Shown: piece after piece, positions 25,669-34,430 of the stretch
How positions within the stretch are numbered: position 1 is the first letter of the stretch
How the letters are laid out: each line of letters begins with the position of its first letter
Position numbers and translations under genes: made by a program
Assembly: GCF_001682865.1 (NCBI RefSeq)
Contig: NZ_MAQX01000011.1
Location: 310,614-374,613 of the forward strand
Source of the DNA: Bacillus sp. FJAT-26390
Lineage (GTDB): Bacteria; Bacillota; Bacilli; Paenibacillales; Paenibacillaceae
DNA length: 64,000 nt
Direction: 5' to 3'
The notes under the pieces: generated by a model
Told to the model about the DNA's origin: nothing
The model's input: only the letters and a program-made list of their open reading frames with translations
The model's database searches: none

Positions 25669-26937
25669 TCAAGACCTTACCATTAAATGCCGCGTAAATG
25701 CCCAAAAGAGCAAAGCTAATACGCTGACCGAGGCACCGAGCAAGCATACGCCAATCCAGCCTGCTTGAGCGTAGACTAGCGTTGAAGCAATCGAACCGAG
25801 AGCGCTGCCGATGGAGTAAAAAATCATATAGCCCGCCGTAAGGCGACTGCGCGCATCCGGCCGCACGCTCAAAATCATGCTCTGGTTCGTCACATGCACG
25901 GCTTGCACGGCAAAGTCCAGCGCGATGACTCCAACAACTAAAGCCCACAAGGAGTGCTCGGTTAAGCTGATTGGCAGCCATGAGCCGATCAAAATAACTA
26001 AAGCGATTCCGGTAGTCCGCTGCCCCAGCCCACGGTCTGCAAGCTGCCCTGCCCGCGCTGCCGCTAATGCGCCCGCGACGCCAGCGAGGCCAAAAGATCC
26101 GATAACCGTATGCGAAAGGGACAGCTCCGGCGCGCTTAACGGCAGCACCAGCGAAGTCCATAATGTGCTGAACGCTATGAAAATAAGCAAAGCGATTACC
26201 GCGCGAATGCGCAGTACCGGTTCCTGAGCAAGCAGCATAAATACCGAGCGCAGCAGCTGCGGATAAGCGATAGCCGCGTTCTGCCTCTTGCGGCGCGGCA
26301 GCACCCGGAACATAGCGATAGCCATGAACAAGGTTAAGGCTGCCGAGACAAAATAAACGGTGCGCCAGCCTGCGATGTCAGTCAAAACGCCGGCGACGGT
26401 ACGCGCCAGCAATATTCCGATCACTACTCCGCTCGTCACGAAGCCGATCGTCCGGCCGCGGTCAGCCGGCTTTGCCAGTGACGCCGCAAACGACACAAGC
26501 ACTTGTACGACTACGGCAAACAAACCGACGACAGCCATACCCGCAAGCATAACGATCCTCGTAGGCGCAATGCCGACCGTGAACAGCGCCATTACCGATA
26601 GGAGCAGCAGACTTACAACGAGTTTGCGCGGGTCTAGAAGATCACCGAGCGGTACCAATAAAAGCAATCCTAGCGCATAACAAATTTGCGTAATGGTAAT
26701 AATCATCCCCACGGCAGAATGATGTATTCCAAACTCGCTTGCTATTTTATCCAGCAGCGGTTGGGCATAATAAATATTCGCTACGGACAGCCCGCTTGCG
26801 ACTGCAAACAGCAGCATCACGGTTCGAGAAAGACCCGGAGCAGCGTCCTTCTTAACGAGCTGACCCTGCGCCGCATCCAGTTTCACACCGCTTGCTTCCC
26901 TCTCATCGGCTAACGCCTTCACTTGATGCTTCTCCAT
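25669..26937 (-). CDS. MFS transporter, drug/sugar efflux type
   Basis: A 422-aa, twelve-helix major facilitator of the DHA/arabinose-efflux type. After a hydrophilic N-terminal 35 residues the first helix contains ASGLSVANIYYAQPLLD, a typical start of this exporter subgroup. The loop 2-3 motif is PLGDLLDPRKLVVS and motif C lies near VIGILLARTVAGVL. It is divergent from a TetR regulator, and both promoters carry the same short operator. It is most likely an efflux pump for a small toxic molecule that also acts as inducer. Confidence 0.9.
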   Translation of the reverse strand: MEKHQVKALADEREASGVKLDAAQGQLVKKDAAPGLSRTVMLLFAVASGLSVANIYYAQPLLDKIASEFGIHHSAVGMIITITQICYALGLLLLVPLGDLLDPRKLVVSLLLLSVMALFTVGIAPTRIVMLAGMAVVGLFAVVVQVLVSFAASLAKPADRGRTIGFVTSGVVIGILLARTVAGVLTDIAGWRTVYFVSAALTLFMAIAMFRVLPRRKRQNAAIAYPQLLRSVFMLLAQEPVLRIRAVIALLIFIAFSTLWTSLVLPLSAPELSLSHTVIGSFGLAGVAGALAAARAGQLADRGLGQRTTGIALVILIGSWLPISLTEHSLWALVVGVIALDFAVQAVHVTNQSMILSVRPDARSRLTAGYMIFYSIGSALGSIASTLVYAQAGWIGVCLLGASVSVLALLFWAFTRHLMVRS

Positions 26938-27000
26938 ATTAACATTCCTCTCCTCCTGGGGATCACATGGATCGCCAAATCAATACTGAGCATAATTACA

Positions 27001-27111
27001 TACCGATCAGTACATTATAATAGCGAGAAATATATAACAGTGTCTGAATAATGTCAATGGGTTTGACAATTGAACGCTGAAAACTATAAACTAATAAAAT
27101 ACTGATCGTTA
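27001..27111. promoter_or_regulatory. Divergent promoters and paired TetR operators
   Basis: Plus strand: TTGACA (27063-27068), 16 bases, TATAAA (27085-27090), then TACTGATCGTTA (27100-27111). Minus strand: TTGACA (27057-27052), 17 bases, TATATT (27034-27029), then TACTGATCGGTA (27012-27001). Each promoter thus has an almost identical 12-base site just past its -10, the arrangement expected if the TetR protein represses both itself and the exporter. Confidence 0.7.
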
Positions 27112-27129
27112 TGGAAAGAAGGAGTGGCA

Positions 27130-27726
27130 ATGGCAAGGCAACGTGAATTTGATGAGCAGAAGGCATTAGAAGCAGCCATGCAATTATTTTGGGAAAAAGG
27201 TTACGAGGCAACCTCATTAAGCGATCTGACAGCCAAAATGGGCATTCAGCGTCCAAGTATTTATTCCGCTTTCGGAGACAAAAAGGCGCTATTTGAAGCC
27301 GCGCTTCGAAAATATACGCAGCAGCATTCTTCCCACATTCGAACACAGCTGCAAAAGAGCTCATCCGTAAAGGAAGCGTTCCGTTCCTATTTTGAAGGTT
27401 TGGTCGCCAGTGCATACGAGGAAGAAAGGAATCGAGGGTGCTTTTGCATTAATACGATGGTAGAGCTTGCGCCTCATGACGCCAAATTTGAAATCCTTAC
27501 GAGGGAACATCAGATGTATTTGGCTGTCCTGTTCCAAGAAGCGATTGAACGGGGGATTCGATCGGGGGAGCTTGATTCATCCACGAATGCAGCAGCCTTA
27601 GCGCAGACACTCGTCGTATCCTTAATTGGGCTTACCGTGCTAATGAAATCAAACCCCGACCGATCATTTGCAGAAAATTCTGTTGCTTTAACACTTACGT
27701 TACTCGAAAAGCCTGTACATGCGTAG
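27130..27726 (+). CDS. TetR-family repressor
   Basis: A 198-aa regulator. The N-terminal TetR helix-turn-helix runs FDEQKALEAAMQLFWEKGYE, then TSLSDLTAKMGIQRPSIYSAFGDK. The C-terminal ligand domain contains a GCFCINTMVELAPHD segment, which in this subgroup (AcrR/YxaF-like) bears reactive-looking cysteines. I start it at the ATG at 27130, six bases after AAGGAG; the GTG at 27124 overlaps that site. Its promoter carries an operator at the start point, so autorepression is likely. Target: the divergent MFS exporter. Confidence 0.92.
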   Translation: MARQREFDEQKALEAAMQLFWEKGYEATSLSDLTAKMGIQRPSIYSAFGDKKALFEAALRKYTQQHSSHIRTQLQKSSSVKEAFRSYFEGLVASAYEEERNRGCFCINTMVELAPHDAKFEILTREHQMYLAVLFQEAIERGIRSGELDSSTNAAALAQTLVVSLIGLTVLMKSNPDRSFAENSVALTLTLLEKPVHA

Positions 27727-27738
27727 ATGAAGCTCCGA

Positions 27739-28413
27739 TTAATAATGGAACCGTTTCTTAATTTCCGCTTTGAATTTACGGTCGGAGAAAATAATCATTC
27801 CGATAATGGTCAGAAGCGAATACACAATCGCCGCCACGCTTGGCCAAATGACATTGGACAATTGAAATACGAATAGCAGCGCGGGGCATAAACTAACGAA
27901 AAACATCGCTAATAGATAGCCGATATCATCGCGCCACAACGATTTTTGGACAATCGCTAGCAGCGTCATCACAAGTGTGGCTCCCATCCCGAACAGCGGA
28001 ATCGCGTAATTGGTTGACCATTTCGTAAAATCAGCAAAGATGTCGATGACGAGCAGGAAAAACGATAATGCCGTATAGTTAAACAACACTTTTCTGCCGA
28101 TATGCGCTTTGGACATAATCGTATGTTTAATCGCTACGCTTGCGTATAAAAGCCCTGTCGTCACAATCGCAGACCAAAGGTAGGGATTGATATGCAGCGT
28201 CAACAGGTTGATGGTAATCGCAAGGATGATAGCCGCAATCGTTAGAAACAGGAACAGCTTCGCAACCGTAAACACTTTGGTTTCCTGGTAGTAATGCTCA
28301 TAGGAGGGGTACCCTGTCGGGCTGCTTCCTTTATAACCAAGAGGTTTCGAGCATAACGGACACTGGTCATGCTGATCATCGACCAGCACGTTGCAACGAG
28401 AGCATAAAGTCAT
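27739..28413 (-). CDS. DUF6320-like membrane protein with N-terminal zinc ribbon
   Basis: A 224-aa protein starting with a four-cysteine ribbon (CSRCNVLV and CPLCSKPLG), followed by six hydrophobic segments and a basic C-terminus (KFKAEIKKRFHY). The architecture matches proteins annotated DUF6320, whose function is not known to me. The start at 28413 is shared with the acyltransferase stop (TAATG) and preceded by GGGGGAGGAG. Coupling to the acyltransferase suggests they work together at the membrane. No catalytic motif is visible. Confidence 0.75.
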   Translation of the reverse strand: MTLCSRCNVLVDDQHDQCPLCSKPLGYKGSSPTGYPSYEHYYQETKVFTVAKLFLFLTIAAIILAITINLLTLHINPYLWSAIVTTGLLYASVAIKHTIMSKAHIGRKVLFNYTALSFFLLVIDIFADFTKWSTNYAIPLFGMGATLVMTLLAIVQKSLWRDDIGYLLAMFFVSLCPALLFVFQLSNVIWPSVAAIVYSLLTIIGMIIFSDRKFKAEIKKRFHY

Positions 28414-29687
28414 TAGCTCCTCCCCCAATCATTTGAGTAAACCTTCACTTCAAGCCCGGCTTGATTCGCCAAGTAAGCAAAGAAATATTGCAAAATATCT
28501 GCTTCCACAATATTTCGCGTAAACGTAATCGCCATCCGATCATTGACCGTGCAGATTCCACAGCTTATCGGGCTTTTGTTCGTTGGATAGACGACCGCTT
28601 CGATTTGTTCAATATACTCGTACATCTGCTGCGGCAAAATAATATTGCCAAGATTGGATAGTGTCATCGTTTTTTTGCTTTCTCCCAGTGTTTGAAAACC
28701 CCAATTCACAAACCAGCTCTTGAGAAAAAGCGGAACAAACATGGTAGCTTTATTGCGCTCAAGCGCCACATTGTTGTAGATGAAGCTTTGCAAGTTTTGT
28801 TTGCTTGTTTTCTGCTTTAGCATCTCGCCTGTTCTTGCTACCAATTCATCAAAAGTAGTATCCTCTGTCACCTTTGCTCCGATATTGACCACTCCAAAAA
28901 AATTGCGGAGCGTGCGTGAAGGAAACATTTTGCGCAAATTAGCAGGTATCGCAATCACGACCGGTTCATTGCGCTCACTATATTTATTCCTCGTCTGATA
29001 GATGGAATAAATGAGCAGCGCCGTTAAATAAGCCGTTACCGTGCTGCCCTTTTGCTTGGCTGCCTGATTTAATTGATTGCCGCTAACAATGCCATGGACA
29101 ACGTTATTGCCGAAAATTTCAAAGCGTGTCCCTTTAATGTGGTACGATTTGCTGTTGCGATAATTTTCAACGTAACAATCCTTAAAGTGCGTGCGGAAGC
29201 TATCCTCCATATCGCTGGCATCCACGCCGGTATCCGCGAGCAAAATCTTTCCTTCCGGGTCCACTTCTTGGCCCGTATTCGCAAGGTAATAATACAAAAG
29301 CGATTTTAAAAATTCGATTGCTCCGTTGCCATCTGTAAGTGAATGAAAAACCTCGATAGACACCCGATTTTTGTAGTATAAAACTTTAAATAAATAGCCA
29401 TTATTTGTTTTTGGATCAATATCCGGGCATGGATACTGCTGTTCCTCCGCAATGACGATTCTTTCGTTGTTGGCATCCAAGTAATTCCAAAAAACACCCT
29501 TGCGCAATTTCACCGTAAACATTGGAAATCTATCGAATACCGTATCGGCGGCGAGCTGCAAAGCTTCCGGTTCGATTGGATCCCTCAGTACGGCTGAAAT
29601 ACGATAAACAGACGTGTTTTTTGTATTTGCAACCGAAGGGAACAGCTTTGCGGCATTATCAAGCTTGTACCATTTGTCCATATGCAT
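28413..29687 (-). CDS. Condensation-type acyltransferase (alcohol acetyltransferase-like)
   Basis: A 424-aa protein with the chloramphenicol-acetyltransferase/condensation fold. The catalytic HxxxDG motif is at His115-Gly120 (HSLTDG), and the second-lobe signature region reads TLSNLGNIILP. No carrier-protein or adenylation domain is nearby, so it is not part of a peptide synthetase; esterification of an alcohol or lipid with an acyl-CoA is likelier. AAGAGG precedes the ATG. It is translationally coupled to the DUF6320-like gene and divergent from a PadR/hydrolase operon. Confidence 0.82.
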   Translation of the reverse strand: MHMDKWYKLDNAAKLFPSVANTKNTSVYRISAVLRDPIEPEALQLAADTVFDRFPMFTVKLRKGVFWNYLDANNERIVIAEEQQYPCPDIDPKTNNGYLFKVLYYKNRVSIEVFHSLTDGNGAIEFLKSLLYYYLANTGQEVDPEGKILLADTGVDASDMEDSFRTHFKDCYVENYRNSKSYHIKGTRFEIFGNNVVHGIVSGNQLNQAAKQKGSTVTAYLTALLIYSIYQTRNKYSERNEPVVIAIPANLRKMFPSRTLRNFFGVVNIGAKVTEDTTFDELVARTGEMLKQKTSKQNLQSFIYNNVALERNKATMFVPLFLKSWFVNWGFQTLGESKKTMTLSNLGNIILPQQMYEYIEQIEAVVYPTNKSPISCGICTVNDRMAITFTRNIVEADILQYFFAYLANQAGLEVKVYSNDWGRS

Positions 29688-29810
29688 TTTCCTCTTTCCT
29701 TATGCTGCCCCTGCTATTTGTTCTTCAAAATGGTTTATACGTTTATATTCATTTGTTGTAACAACTAAAATGATTAATTTTTCAGCCATGCTGTAATGGA
29801 ATGTTGACGG

Positions 29811-29840
29811 TTCACATATACCTATTAGGTATGTTATACT
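29811..29840 (+). promoter_or_regulatory. Promoter with embedded operator, PadR operon
   Basis: TTCACA (29811-29816) and TATACT (29835-29840) are 18 bases apart and enclose an ATACCTA-T-TAGGTAT inverted repeat (29818-29832). An operator between -35 and -10 would give tight repression. The PadR protein encoded next is the obvious binder, and the site could also affect the divergent acyltransferase unit. Confidence 0.6.
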
Positions 29841-29871
29841 CAAATGGATTTTAGCGAAGGAGGTAAATGAG

Positions 29872-30414
29872 TTGGAGTTTGTCATCTTGGGTCTGCTTAT
29901 GATTCGCCATTTAACGCAATACGATATAAAAAATGCGTTGCAGCGAAAGGTATCTCCCTTTTTTAGCGCCAGCCTTGGTAGCATTCAAGCCGCGCTGAAG
30001 AAGCTCGAGAGCAACGGGCATGTCGATCTCGAGGAAGTGACCGAAAACGGCCGGAGAAAAAAGATTTATTCGTTAAATCCGCTTGGCAGGCAATATTTTA
30101 TGGACTGGATGTTGTCTGCCATTGCGCCGGGTCGCTTGGAGCAGGATGTGACGACACGGTTGTTTTTTTTAGGCTTAATGCCGCCGCAGGATCGCCAATC
30201 GATTATAAAAGCGGTCATTGCCCATCTTGAAGTTTCCGTTCATACGTTTGAAACCGGTTATGAAGAAGTAAGTCCGAAGGAAATTCCGGCCCATCTCAAG
30301 GAAGTAGTCAAATTTCAGCTTAAAACGTTGGAGCTGGGACTCTTTTATCATCAAAGCATGTTTGCTTGGTTTAAAGGGCTATTGGCGGAATTGGAGGCGG
30401 ACGATGAAGCGTAG
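29872..30414 (+). CDS. PadR-family transcriptional regulator
   Basis: A 180-aa PadR protein. The winged-helix N-terminal domain reads EFVILGLLMIRHLTQYDIKN, then SLGSIQAALKKLESNGHV, and DLEEVTENGRRKKIYSL for the wing. The C-terminal coiled dimerisation region matches the Vir/PadR-2 subgroup. The start is TTG at 29872, preceded by GAAGGAGG at proper distance. Its stop overlaps the next gene by 11 bases. It probably responds to a small molecule and represses its own operon and the divergent acyltransferase unit. Confidence 0.9.
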   Translation: MEFVILGLLMIRHLTQYDIKNALQRKVSPFFSASLGSIQAALKKLESNGHVDLEEVTENGRRKKIYSLNPLGRQYFMDWMLSAIAPGRLEQDVTTRLFFLGLMPPQDRQSIIKAVIAHLEVSVHTFETGYEEVSPKEIPAHLKEVVKFQLKTLELGLFYHQSMFAWFKGLLAELEADDEA

Positions 30415-31216
30415 CGATAGCATAACCAAAAGGCTGGCGTTTAACAACGCGCAGCTCACCTATTACATCACAGGGGATCAGCAAAAAGAAACGATTTTGA
30501 TGCTGCATCCGGCATTCACCGACCATCATATATTTGAGGCACAAATGGACTATTTTCAGAAAAGCTATCAAATAATCGTATTAGACATGCCAGGTCACGG
30601 GGAAAATCAAGTCGCCGGAGCTAAACTGTCGATCAAGGATATGCCAGAAATCATAAACCAGCTCTTATCGGAAAATGGCATTTTAGCATGCCATCTTTTA
30701 AGCGTCTCCATGGGATCTCTTGTCGCGCAAGCGTTTGCTGACCGTTATCCAGATCGGGTAAAGTCAGTGATCATCGTCGGGGGTTATTCGATACATAAGG
30801 CGAATGAGCGGGTGTTGAAATCACAGCGAAGCGAAGGGTTCAAATGGATCTTGTACATCTTATTTTCGATGAGGAAATTTAGAAGTTATGTCTCTGCGTT
30901 TTCATGCTGCACCGATCAAGGCCGTGCTGTGTTTGCCCGAGGCGCCAAACATTTTAATAGAAAATCTTTTTCCGCCATGGCTGGGATGAACACTTTTTTT
31001 ATCAAAAAAAATACCCCTATGCCTTACCCGCTTTTGATCGTTATAGGCGAACATGATCTGGAGCTTATTCAAGCAGCCGCGAGGGAGCTGCATCGGTTAG
31101 AGCTGCATTCCGAATTGGTGTTCATGCCCGGGGCGGGCCACTGCGCAAATGTGGATGCGCCGCATGTTTTCAACCTTCTTGCATGCCATTTTTTGACTGC
31201 TCATGCAGATCGCTAA
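30404..31216 (+). CDS. Alpha/beta hydrolase
   Basis: A 270-aa alpha/beta-fold hydrolase. The oxyanion strand is ILMLHPAFTDHHIF. The nucleophile elbow is SVSMG with Ser in place of the first Gly of GxSxG. The acid is Asp in VIGEHDLE and the base is His in GAGHCANVD. I start it at the ATG at 30404, eleven bases inside the PadR gene and preceded by GGAGG; the longer frame starting at 30362 lies wholly in PadR. It could remove the ester or acyl group added by the divergently encoded acyltransferase. Confidence 0.88.
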   Translation: MKRSDSITKRLAFNNAQLTYYITGDQQKETILMLHPAFTDHHIFEAQMDYFQKSYQIIVLDMPGHGENQVAGAKLSIKDMPEIINQLLSENGILACHLLSVSMGSLVAQAFADRYPDRVKSVIIVGGYSIHKANERVLKSQRSEGFKWILYILFSMRKFRSYVSAFSCCTDQGRAVFARGAKHFNRKSFSAMAGMNTFFIKKNTPMPYPLLIVIGEHDLELIQAAARELHRLELHSELVFMPGAGHCANVDAPHVFNLLACHFLTAHADR

Positions 31217-31267
31217 TCAGCTTCCCTAAATGCTAATGCTAACCGTTGCTTACACCTAACAGGTAAA

Positions 31268-31308
31268 GCTCCAGCTAATTTCCCGCGAGGAAAATAGCTG
31301 GAGCATTT
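31268..31308. terminator. Terminator after the hydrolase gene
   Basis: Ten-base arms GCTCCAGCTA / TAGCTGGAGC with additional inner pairing, followed by ATTT. It serves the PadR-hydrolase operon and perhaps the convergent gene. Confidence 0.75.
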
Positions 31309-31356
31309 AACTGGATAAGCTCCCGTTAATCATACGCTCGGCAGCTTCAACCGACA

Positions 31357-32256
31357 TTATTTCAAGTTTTGATTAATCCAGTTGAACATCGATTCTTCCT
31401 TTGGCGCCCATCCGAGTAAGTTTCTCGCGTGCACAGCGCGAACACGGCTGTTCGAAGCAATCGCAAACCGCGCCCAATCTCCAAGCTCCGCAATCGCTTG
31501 ATCGGCTGGCCAGCTAATCGTGCTGCCTCCGAATCCAAGCGCCTCACTGACCGCTTTGGCGATGTCGCCATACGATTCCTCGCCGCTTTCAGCGAAGAAA
31601 TAAGAGGATGATGGTGCTTTCTCAAGCGCCAGCACGTACAGCTGAGCCAAATCCTTGATGTGGACATTGGACCAGCGATTTACGCCTTTACCAACATGAA
31701 CGCCTGCCCCCAGCTCTCGTGACTTGCGAATAATTTGCGGCAGTTGATCGCTTTCTACAGGCAGCCCAAGCGCATTTCCATAAATCATCGAAGGAACGAT
31801 CACGATGCCTCTGACCCAATCCTCTATCCCAGCCTTGCGCACAAGGTTGTTAATCGCCACACGATCTGCACGAATATCCATCGGGACAAATGGCGTCTCT
31901 TCGTCAAAAATTTGTTCGCACGTCGTATCGCCGCGGGCATCATCCCCAACGACGCTCGAACCCGACGTATGCAAAAACGGTTTCCCCGTGCCGCGCAGTG
32001 CGGCAATAAAGGTTTCCACTGCTTTCAAATGATCGGAGTCAGCCGTATGAATGACCGCGTCGCTCAGCTTCGCGTATTCCGTTAAAACAGCCGTATCCTC
32101 CAGCGTTCCGAGAACAGGCTCTATGCCCAACTGTCTGAGCGGTTCCATCTTATCCGGATTGCGGACTAAGCCATACACGGTATGCCCCGCTTCGAGCAAA
32201 GCCTTTGCTACTGAACCGCCAATATAACCTGAAGCGCCTGTTACAAATACCTTCAT
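31357..32256 (-). CDS. NAD(P)-binding epimerase/dehydratase-like SDR
   Basis: A 299-aa extended/atypical SDR with Rossmann motif TGASGYIGG (about 7-15), HTSGSSVVGDDARGD in the active-site region, and SMIYGNALGLP where the YxxxK region is altered (SxxxY...). It matches oxidoreductases of the NmrA/epimerase border group whose substrates are mostly unknown. GAGGAGG precedes the ATG. The DJ-1-like gene is 34 bases upstream in the same direction, so the two probably share a message. Confidence 0.85.
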   Translation of the reverse strand: MKVFVTGASGYIGGSVAKALLEAGHTVYGLVRNPDKMEPLRQLGIEPVLGTLEDTAVLTEYAKLSDAVIHTADSDHLKAVETFIAALRGTGKPFLHTSGSSVVGDDARGDTTCEQIFDEETPFVPMDIRADRVAINNLVRKAGIEDWVRGIVIVPSMIYGNALGLPVESDQLPQIIRKSRELGAGVHVGKGVNRWSNVHIKDLAQLYVLALEKAPSSSYFFAESGEESYGDIAKAVSEALGFGGSTISWPADQAIAELGDWARFAIASNSRVRAVHARNLLGWAPKEESMFNWINQNLK

Positions 32257-32290
32257 GCCTTACCTCCTCGTTTCGTAACTGCCTTACCGA

Positions 32291-32950
32291 TTAGCCTAGT
32301 TTTTCAATGACGGCTTTCGTTACCGCTAGCGTCGACTGTGGATTCTGCCCTGTAATCAGATTGCCGTCCACCTCATAATGAGTAGACCAGTTTGGCGCTG
32401 CCACGAATATCGCTCCCAGGTCACGAAGCTTGCTTTCCAGCAAAAACGGAAGATGTTTATCCAGCGTCGTTTGTGCTTCTTCCCGGTCTGTAAATGCATT
32501 TACTTTTTTGCCTGCGACAAGCGGTTGTCCATTCGATAAGGTTGCGCCAACTAAACCTGCCGGTCCATGGCAAACGGCTGCAACTATTTTATTTCCTTCA
32601 TAGAAATCGCGCAGAAGCTTTTGAAGGTTGGCATCACCTGGCAGATCGTACATCGTTCCGTGGCCGCCCGGCAAGAAAATCGCATCATAATCGTCTGCCG
32701 TTACTCCATCTAGCTTGATTGTGTTCTGTAAATATTTTTTTGCGTCTAAAATCTCTTGCGGTGTGCTGGCATCCACACTTCCAGGATCGACGGGTCCTTC
32801 TCCGCCAAGCGGGCTTGCTACCGCAACCTCATACCCTTTTTCTGTAAACGCCATATATGCTTCAGCAAATTCTGAAAGCCAAATTCCTGTCTTTTTGCTT
32901 TCATGAATCTCAGTATGGTTTGTGACTACGATCAACACTTTTTTAGACAT
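32291..32950 (-). CDS. DJ-1/PfpI-family protein (Hsp31-like glyoxalase or chaperone)
   Basis: A 219-aa class I glutamine-amidotransferase-fold protein. The nucleophile is Cys127, next to His128 in VAAVCHGPAGLVG. The preceding strand YDAIFLPGGHGTMYDLP is typical of the Hsp31/YraA side of the family. The size fits cytosolic Hsp31-like enzymes, which convert methylglyoxal or act as chaperones. Expression may respond to the LysR regulator just upstream, though a terminator lies between them. Confidence 0.88.
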   Translation of the reverse strand: MSKKVLIVVTNHTEIHESKKTGIWLSEFAEAYMAFTEKGYEVAVASPLGGEGPVDPGSVDASTPQEILDAKKYLQNTIKLDGVTADDYDAIFLPGGHGTMYDLPGDANLQKLLRDFYEGNKIVAAVCHGPAGLVGATLSNGQPLVAGKKVNAFTDREEAQTTLDKHLPFLLESKLRDLGAIFVAAPNWSTHYEVDGNLITGQNPQSTLAVTKAVIEKLG

Positions 32951-33071
32951 TTGCTTAACCTCCAGTAGTTTTAGATGATTGCTGCTTCTTTATTCTAAAC
33001 GCTATCCAATGCATAAAACAAATTATGAAATGACGATACATTAATAAATATATTTATGCATCTACCCGAAA

Positions 33072-33104
33072 TAAAAAAGATCAACTAGCATCTGCTAGCT
33101 GACC
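33072..33104 (-). terminator. Terminator after the LysR gene
   Basis: On the minus strand the stem GGTCAGCTAGCA / TGCTAGTTGATC (near perfect) is followed by six T, directly after the stop codon. Confidence 0.8.
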
Positions 33105-33977
33105 TTACTTATTTTCACGAATGAGCGACATGATCTCTTTAATTTGAGGCAAATGCTTATGCTTAAGCTGATAGGCGATAAACAGCTCGTTTGTAACCTT
33201 TAGCTGCTCAAACACCACTTTTGTTCTGCCCTCGTTTAACGATTTTTCCAATAAATATGTCGGGATTACGCTCAGGCCCGCACCGTTCTCGACGGCCTTT
33301 AAGATCATATGCAGGTTAGGAATGATATGGATCGGCCTAATCAACGGGCGTATCTTAAAATGCTCCCTCCAAATCCGTCTGATGATCGGCAATTCCAATC
33401 CATAGCTGATCCAGCTCTGGGCGGAGAGCCATTGCTCCATCAGCTTCACGTTATCGGTTTCAAGGATTTGATAATCGATAGGGGCAACGACCACAAATTC
33501 CTCGTCCATCAGTTTCAAATATTCCACGCCTGGCGATTGGAACTTTTTTGACGTGATGATCAAATCCACTTTGTCTTCCTTCAGCAGCTCTAACAATTGC
33601 TCGGCGGTTCCAAATTGCGTGAGTGTACAAATGTCGTACGTATGAAGCCGAGGCAATATTTTTTCGGTAAAAAATTCATGTGCCGCACCCAGCTTGATCA
33701 CGGTTAACGTTGGCAGTGAAGCGGATTTAAAGCTGTTCGTTGTATCCTCTAATGACTCGATCAGGGGAGCGAGCTGGGAATACAATTCCTTTCCCCGCTC
33801 CGTCGGAACGATTTTTCTTGACGTTCTAACAAATAAAGATTCCCCCACCTCAGCTTCTAAAGCGGCTAAGTGCTGACTCATTGCGGGCTGTGTCATCATG
33901 CGGGTCTTAGCTGCTTCGGAAACGGATTGATGCTTATAGATGATACAAAAGCTTCTATACCATTCAAAATCGACCAT
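33105..33977 (-). CDS. LysR-family regulator
   Basis: A 290-aa LysR protein. The helix-turn-helix is at residues 1-60 (FCIIYKHQSVSEAAKTRMMT, QPAMSQHLAALEAEVGESLF), followed by the effector-binding domain. The ATG at 33977 is preferred because GAGAGGG sits too close to the ATG at 33986. It is encoded in the same direction as the DJ-1-like and NAD-binding genes downstream, not divergently, so its target is uncertain. Confidence 0.88.
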   Translation of the reverse strand: MVDFEWYRSFCIIYKHQSVSEAAKTRMMTQPAMSQHLAALEAEVGESLFVRTSRKIVPTERGKELYSQLAPLIESLEDTTNSFKSASLPTLTVIKLGAAHEFFTEKILPRLHTYDICTLTQFGTAEQLLELLKEDKVDLIITSKKFQSPGVEYLKLMDEEFVVVAPIDYQILETDNVKLMEQWLSAQSWISYGLELPIIRRIWREHFKIRPLIRPIHIIPNLHMILKAVENGAGLSVIPTYLLEKSLNEGRTKVVFEQLKVTNELFIAYQLKHKHLPQIKEIMSLIRENK

Positions 33978-34009
33978 GATGCGCATCCCTCTCTGGATAT
34001 GTCATTCGT

Positions 34010-34414
34010 TTAAGCCATAAGACCGTGCAGACAGCCTAGCAGCAAGAAAATAATGAGGTGGTCGCCTACTGCGATTAATAAAGATCTTCTGGACATGAGC
34101 CCGAATAGCGAGTTTTTCAAATAAACGATTGTTATCAGCAGGCCAATGATCAACCCGATGCCTAAACCCTGCAGCGCATTCTCAGCGCCGGTTAATTGAA
34201 TCAGCACGGCTACGAGGAACGAGCTAACGAAAGCGATGATAACGGAACAGATATATTTTAGCGGGCCCTCACTTTGATTTTCTAAAACAGCCTTGTTTTT
34301 AATTCCTTTTTTATCTGACAGCCTAACGGAATAATAGATCGTTCCATACAGCATATACATCACACCGCCAGCTAAAATAGCAACTACGTTCAAAGCGCTC
34401 CAATCCATGGACAT
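34010..34414 (-). CDS. DUF1761-type small membrane protein
   Basis: A 134-aa protein with four hydrophobic segments (NVVAILAGGVMYMLYGTIYYS near the N-terminus, then FVSSFLVAVLIQ, GLIIGLLITIVYL and LIIFLLLGCLHGLM). It matches the DUF1761 pattern; no biochemical role is known to me. The ATG at 34414 has AAAAGGAG ahead. It lies 16 bases after the stop of the AraC/GyrI-type regulator, forming a two-gene unit with it. Confidence 0.75.
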   Translation of the reverse strand: MSMDWSALNVVAILAGGVMYMLYGTIYYSVRLSDKKGIKNKAVLENQSEGPLKYICSVIIAFVSSFLVAVLIQLTGAENALQGLGIGLIIGLLITIVYLKNSLFGLMSRRSLLIAVGDHLIIFLLLGCLHGLMA

Positions 34415-34430
34415 GACGATCACTCCTTTT

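Noticed and set aside
25652..26161. 169-codon minus-strand frame within the MFS gene
   Set aside because: It is an overlapping alternative frame of the transporter, which has clear family motifs.
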